From Saprospira sp. CCB-QB6 (GTDB taxonomy: Bacteria > Bacteroidota > Bacteroidia > Chitinophagales > Saprospiraceae): a stretch of DNA of 64,000 nt. Location of the stretch: contig NZ_CP116808.1 of assembly GCF_028464065.1 (NCBI RefSeq), positions 3,501,501 through 3,565,500 of the forward strand. Direction: 5' to 3'. Each line of letters starts with the position of its first letter. Positions within the stretch are counted from its first letter, which is position 1. Position numbers and translations under genes: made by a program. The notes below the pieces were generated by a model. That model saw only the letters and a program-made list of their open reading frames with translations. It did no database searches and was not told the DNA's origin. Shown one piece after another: positions 60,625 through 64,000 of this stretch.

Positions 60625-60864
60625 ATGTCGCCTCCACATTCATTAGAGGTTTTCTCTAATTACTATAAAACTGTTTTTGATGATGGATTTGAGGTTATCC
60701 TAGATAGAGGACCAAGAAGAAAGGCAGACTATCTTTCAATAGTCTTTGAGAAAATACCTGATTTTCAATATCAAGTATTAGAGGATGGTAGCGGCTGGAA
60801 GGCGGTTTTTGAGCATTCTTCAGAATTTGATTATTCTCCCTTTGCTCCAGCAACTATAAAATAA
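60625..60864 (+). CDS. Small hypothetical protein joined in frame to the IS relic
   Basis: 79 residues from the ATG at 60625 (MSPPHSLEVFSNYYKTVFDD), then EVILDRGPRRKADYLSIVFEK and ending PFAPATIK. The upstream frame is open through the IS relic but carries no ATG there, so this ATG is the best start. Resembles small immunity-type proteins; not recognised. The IS deletion has fused its leader to transposon sequence. Confidence 0.5.
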   Translation: MSPPHSLEVFSNYYKTVFDDGFEVILDRGPRRKADYLSIVFEKIPDFQYQVLEDGSGWKAVFEHSSEFDYSPFAPATIK

Positions 60865-60951
60865 CGGCAATGAATAAATAACCAAGGGTTTAATCCAGTA
60901 GTATATAGTTGTTTTGTCTTTTTGCACAAGTACCTTAAAACACCAGCTATT

Positions 60952-61338
60952 ATGGATATTATTAAAATAATATTTTTCATTTTCAACCTACACTACAATG
61001 CTGCTTTTCCAGAAGATTATATTCCATTCCCAAAACCAGAAGCTGTTCCACAAACTGCCAGATGGCTTGGGGGATATGATGGTGGAAATTGGCTGAATGT
61101 AGACTCAATAGTTCAGAAGAATAACAATATGTATATCTATGCTCAGGTTTATTCGGGGTATTATGGAGAAATCTTAGCATCAGGAAAGTTTAAATTATCT
61201 AGTGAAGACTGCCTATTCGACTTTGATGAAAAAAATGTTGAAAGCGTACTTAATTTTTATCAAGAAGGAAAAATTTTTACTTTAGCTGTGAATCAGGATG
61301 GCCGTTATTGTGCATTTATCTTGGAGGAAAATAATTAG
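60952..61338 (+). CDS. Small exported protein, hypothetical
   Basis: 128 residues from the ATG at 60952, chosen over an upstream TTG at 60922. Hydrophobic start (MDIIKIIFFIFNLHYNAAFP) resembles a signal peptide. The mature region YIPFPKPEAVPQTARWLGGYDGGNW has a WLGG...GGNW repeat-like phrase and alternating strands. Family not recognised. Confidence 0.6.
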   Translation: MDIIKIIFFIFNLHYNAAFPEDYIPFPKPEAVPQTARWLGGYDGGNWLNVDSIVQKNNNMYIYAQVYSGYYGEILASGKFKLSSEDCLFDFDEKNVESVLNFYQEGKIFTLAVNQDGRYCAFILEENN

Positions 61339-61440
61339 CTTTAAGGCTATTGCATCCCGCCTATGTACAACTTTGATTTGGGGCAAAAAATCTCCTTGAA
61401 GACGGAAACTAAACTCATATACTATTAAATACAGTTGATA

Positions 61441-61809
61441 ATGTGGGCCGATAAGTTGAGAGAGATAAATAAGAAATTAAGCAACCATCTATGGTTAGAT
61501 GTAGAAGTTGCTTCAGTTATGGATGAAACATTGGTATTAAATCTAGGAGAAGATTTGACATATAGTCCTACATATAAGCTTAAATTCGAGGGCCTGAATT
61601 ATTTTAACCTAGGTCGCTGCTGGACTTGGGAGCCTACTAAGCCATTTATTGAATCCGTTGACTTTTCTTTTATTGAGCAAGTTAATCGTCAATATATACA
61701 GGAGAGCTTGACAGAAGGAGGCCTAACTTCATTATTTAAACTCGCCACAGATGAAGACGCATTTTTCTTAGTTATTGCCGCACAAATCGAATTGTTAGCT
61801 ATTGATTAA
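61441..61809 (+). CDS. Small cytosolic hypothetical protein
   Basis: 122 residues from the ATG at 61441 (a TTG lies two codons upstream). MWADKLREINKKLSNHLWLD, then strands and an acidic tail EIQ-like AAQIELLAID. No motif. Resembles immunity proteins of contact-dependent systems by size and context, without sequence proof. Confidence 0.55.
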   Translation: MWADKLREINKKLSNHLWLDVEVASVMDETLVLNLGEDLTYSPTYKLKFEGLNYFNLGRCWTWEPTKPFIESVDFSFIEQVNRQYIQESLTEGGLTSLFKLATDEDAFFLVIAAQIELLAID

Positions 61810-61838
61810 GTTAAAAAGTATCAATTTTTATAATAAGT

Positions 61839-61957
61839 TTTTTAGGGGCCTCCCGCCTTCGGCGGGCGCTACGTTGCGGGGCTCGCTGCTCGCTCGGCCC
61901 TGCGCGGGCTGCGCCCGCTTGGTCTGGCCTTCGGCCACCCCTGCACATCGCTAGGCC
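61839..61957 (-). repeat. DIR repeat, minus orientation (breaks alternation)
   Basis: TTTTAGGGGCCTCCCGCC, stem CCGCCTTCGGCGGG, GCTACGTTGCGGGGC, GCTCGCTGCTCGCTCGGCCCTGCG, stem GCGGGCTGCGCCCGC, GGTCTGGCCTTCGGCCAC, ending CTAGGCC. Same orientation as the previous copy at 59045; the two belong to one duplicated cassette. Confidence 0.88.
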
Positions 61958-61959
61958 GT

Positions 61960-62270
61960 TTGGCCTTCGGCCATGGACTGTAGGTTGAAACCTACAGCCA
62001 ATTAACAAATGCATTTTTGTGTTCAACGGAGGGTTGAAACCCTCCATAAATAAACATTTTAGCTCTTGTTTGCTGTTTATTATAACTCATTATGGGCCGA
62101 TGGTTTCAACCATCGGCTCATTTTATCGTGCTTAGTATGGCCTCTTTCGTTGCTGTGGGTTTCAACCCACAGGTTCAAAAAACAACCGCCAAACAATATG
62201 AAAAAATCCCCTCGAAGGAGGGGATGATCGATTTTATAGCCTAGGGCCTTGGCCCTAGGGTTCCTATGAA
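61960..62270 (+). repeat. Hairpin array, copy 2 of duplicated cassette
   Basis: CTGTAGGTT/AACCTACAG (61978-61997), GGAGGGTT/AACCCTCC (62028-62045), ATGGGCCGATGGTT/AACCATCGGCTCAT (62092-62121), CTGTGGGTT/AACCCACAG (62153-62172), ATCCCCTC/GAGGGGAT (62206-62225) and CTAGGGCC/GGCCCTAG (about 62240-62259). Near-identical to copy 1, but with the CCTAGGG part retained as at 24735. Confidence 0.85.
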
Positions 62271-62330
62271 ATTTATAGGGGAGACAAAAATAAAATCAAA
62301 CAACCGAAGAAAAAATAATCCTTGTTCAAA

Positions 62331-62408
62331 GCGGTAGAGGATTTTAATCCTCTCCGCACTATAGATGTAGAATGGGGTTGTTGTCTGGCTGTAGGTTTCA
62401 ACCTACAG
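62331..62408. repeat. Two further family-2-type hairpins
   Basis: GCGGTAGAGGATT/AATCCTCTCCGC (62331-62357, GGATTTTAATCC core variant) and CTGTAGGTT/AACCTACAG (62389-62408), both before the DIR at 62438. Confidence 0.75.
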
Positions 62409-62437
62409 TCCACAGCTAGCAGGCCCGAAGGGCCGCA

Positions 62438-62556
62438 GGCCTAGCGATGTGCAGCAGTGGCCGCAGGCCAGACCAAGGCGCTGAAAGCGCCGAAGGGCCG
62501 AGCGAACAGCGAGCTGCGAAACAGCCCGGCCGCCAAAGGCGGCAGGCCCCCAAAAA
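62438..62556 (+). repeat. DIR repeat, plus orientation
   Basis: Preceded by stem GGCCCGAAGGGCC. GGCCTAGCGATGTGCAGCAG, GTGGCCGCAGGCCAGACC, stem GGCGCTGAAAGCGCC, AGGGCCGAGCGAACAGCGAGC, stem CCGCCAAAGGCGG, ending GGCCCCCAAAAA. Next start codon follows at 62562/62568. Confidence 0.9.
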
Positions 62557-62567
62557 TAAATATGGAT

Positions 62568-63374
62568 ATGCAGATAAAAAGATTCCTCAACTTATTCTTA
62601 TGGCTACTGTTTTTGGGCCTATCATCTTGTCAAAGAGTGCCAGTAGCGCTAGATTTTGAGCAGGCTGCCAATGAGTTGATGCAGCAGCATTATCATGAAA
62701 TCAAGCCCATTAGTAATTATTTGCATCAGAAGCAGTTTGCGGCAATTGCAGCGGCTATCTATAGGGCGAAAAGGAAAGAGCTGGGAGCCAAAAGCTTCTT
62801 GAAGGTCTTGGATTACCCTGAAGACTGGGAGGCGCTTAGTGATTTTGAGCAGTTGTTATTCTTACAAAATAATACTGATTTGAGGCAACTTATTGCGGAG
62901 GATTATGCCGTTTTTGAGCAAACAGTGTTTTTAAATAAGGTTTTGGCAGGCTCAAAAAAACGTTTAAAAGATTGAGGTAAAGAGGATGTAGAGGCCTTTA
63001 AGCGACTAATTTTACAGCTAGATTGGGGGAAAAGCAAACAAGCATTTTTTGTAGATAATAAAGCAGATCCAAGGCTTTCGACTTATTATATAGATCCCTA
63101 TGAGGCAGAAGCTGTTGTCTTGGCTGGTCGAGCTAATAAACAAGCTGTTTTTGCTCTATTTTTATTGGATAAGTTGCTTTTGGAGGAAGAGATGAGCAGG
63201 GCGAGCAAGCATAGCTATTTGCTTTGTTATCAGACTGTTCATCCGAAGAATCGCAAGGATCAGCAGTTGCATGATTATGGAGATATATTTTATCGCTATG
63301 AGCTGGAGGAGAAGGAGGGACAGCTACTGCTGAAAAAGCATTTTTTGAATGATTACAAGCTATTTATTCATTAA
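62568..63374 (+). pseudogene. Lipoprotein gene interrupted by one in-frame TGA
   Basis: 268 codons from the ATG at 62568 (an ATG at 62562 is also possible). Signal and lipobox FLNLFLWLLFLGLSSC then QRVPV. The frame stops at TGA (62973-62975, context KRLKD-stop-GKEDVEAFKRLI) and continues without another stop to 63374. The residues after it (LQLDWGKSKQAFF, ADPRLSTYYIDPYEAE, KHSYLLCYQTVHPKN) read like normal protein. TGG to TGA (Trp) would restore it; stop-codon read-through is a less likely alternative. Confidence 0.7.
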
Positions 63375-63386
63375 AAAAAATAAGGT

Positions 63387-63980
63387 ATGCGTTTTTTGCT
63401 TTGTGCTTGTGCTTGGCTGTTGCTCCTTGCTTGTCGTTCAGAGGTTAATCAATTATCGGAACTAAAAGAAATAGACCAAAGAATCATTGATGCAGTAATT
63501 CCTGTGCCAATAGGGACAGAAGCTGTCTTAATTTTTTATGAGACTCATTTGTCTACTCGGCGAGTTTGCTACCTGCAAAAGTCGGATAGCAGCTGCTGTT
63601 GTTATTATTTGGAAGAAAAAGAAAAAAGCGAGAAAGGCCGTTTAGTAGCTAGTTATGCAGATGAGCAAACTTATCGTTTGCGTCAGCTTTATTTGCAGCA
63701 GAAAGCTTGTTTTAAGTTGGATAAATTTAGCTATCGAGGCTTTTGGGAAAAGCTAAAATTAGAAAAAAGTCTATCTTTGAAGCCGCAAGAAAAAGCAGCA
63801 GCCCCCTCAAATTATGGGGCTCGTTACGCCCTGATTGAAGTAGCGGATAAGCAGCACATTTTTGTAGAAAATTACTTTTTGGAAGAAGAGGTTAATCTAG
63901 AGCATATTCCAACTCGCTTTTTGATGCTTTATGATGAATTAAATCAGTTTTTGCGAAATGAGTATTGGGAGAGGGACTAA
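63387..63980 (+). CDS. Lipoprotein, hypothetical
   Basis: 197 residues. Lipoprotein signal (FLLCACAWLLLLAC then RSEVN). A middle Cys cluster (QKSDSSCCCYYLEEKEKS) is notable: three consecutive Cys. Otherwise alpha-rich. Follows the broken lipoprotein by 12 bases, so the two were probably co-transcribed. Family not recognised. Confidence 0.65.
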   Translation: MRFLLCACAWLLLLACRSEVNQLSELKEIDQRIIDAVIPVPIGTEAVLIFYETHLSTRRVCYLQKSDSSCCCYYLEEKEKSEKGRLVASYADEQTYRLRQLYLQQKACFKLDKFSYRGFWEKLKLEKSLSLKPQEKAAAPSNYGARYALIEVADKQHIFVENYFLEEEVNLEHIPTRFLMLYDELNQFLRNEYWERD

Positions 63981-64000
63981 GTTGTTTTAGTCCTTCAGCT

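Overview
The window looks like chromosome of a marine, gliding Bacteroidota of the Saprospira type. Four secreted proteins end in type IX secretion (T9SS) C-terminal sorting domains and a T9SS plug-type protein is encoded. Promoters show the Bacteroidota -7 box (TAnnTTTG), murA has the Asp-type active site, and very GC-rich repeats break up moderately AT-rich gene sequence. The genus is an inference from recognition, not a database match. No rRNA, tRNA, CRISPR array or intact insertion sequence was seen.

Layout. 1-1513: a coiled-coil ORF joined through an A10 slippery run to a KAP-family NTPase that leaves the window. 1.8-6.9 kb: an HTH-like protein, membrane and hypothetical genes, a DUF3179 protein and radA. 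7.2-9.0 kb: a two-component system. 9.3-15.3 kb: a giant T9SS cargo protein and a TPR protein. 15.8-19.2 kb: gpsA, an SGNH hydrolase and an MBOAT acyltransferase. 19.6-21.3 kb: three STAS/SpoIIAA-like regulators. 21.6-24.3 kb: fcl, gmd and a glycosyltransferase (GDP-fucose). 24.9-27.2 kb: an RND exporter. 27.9-32.5 kb: a heptaheme cytochrome-TPR lipoprotein, a flavodoxin-fold reductase, a lipoprotein and a LamG T9SS protein. 32.8-35.6 kb: a DUF2279 protein, then a cobalamin riboswitch controlling a BtuG-like T9SS beta-propeller. 36-42.3 kb: an MFS exporter, a choice-of-anchor-B T9SS protein, and mdaB plus a peroxiredoxin divergent from a LysR regulator. 42.5-48.3 kb: an LRR membrane protein, the T9SS plug protein and a K+ channel. 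49-53.8 kb: fabG, murA, RDD and ABC-F. 54-59 kb: an M15 peptidase, AMP nucleosidase, a Tat-exported HAD enzyme, a CocE-type hydrolase and a small secreted protein. 59-64 kb: duplicated repeat cassettes, small AT-rich orphan genes, an IS5/IS903-type relic and small lipoproteins, one broken by an in-frame TGA.

The most unusual content is intergenic. A GC-rich modular repeat of about 120-200 bp, called DIR here, occurs 24 times in 64 kb. It has constant blocks (GGCCAGACC; AGGGCCGAGCGA) separated by variable self-complementary stems, and an A-rich end (GGCCCCAAAA). The copies alternate strictly in orientation along the chromosome, with one exception at a duplicated cassette. The A-rich ends therefore face larger gene blocks, and the other ends face each other across shorter gaps. 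A second family of small perfect hairpins has core GGTTTCAACC or GGTTGAAACC and covarying stems; its members lie almost only in those short gaps or inside a DIR. This looks like a two-component repeat system of unknown function.
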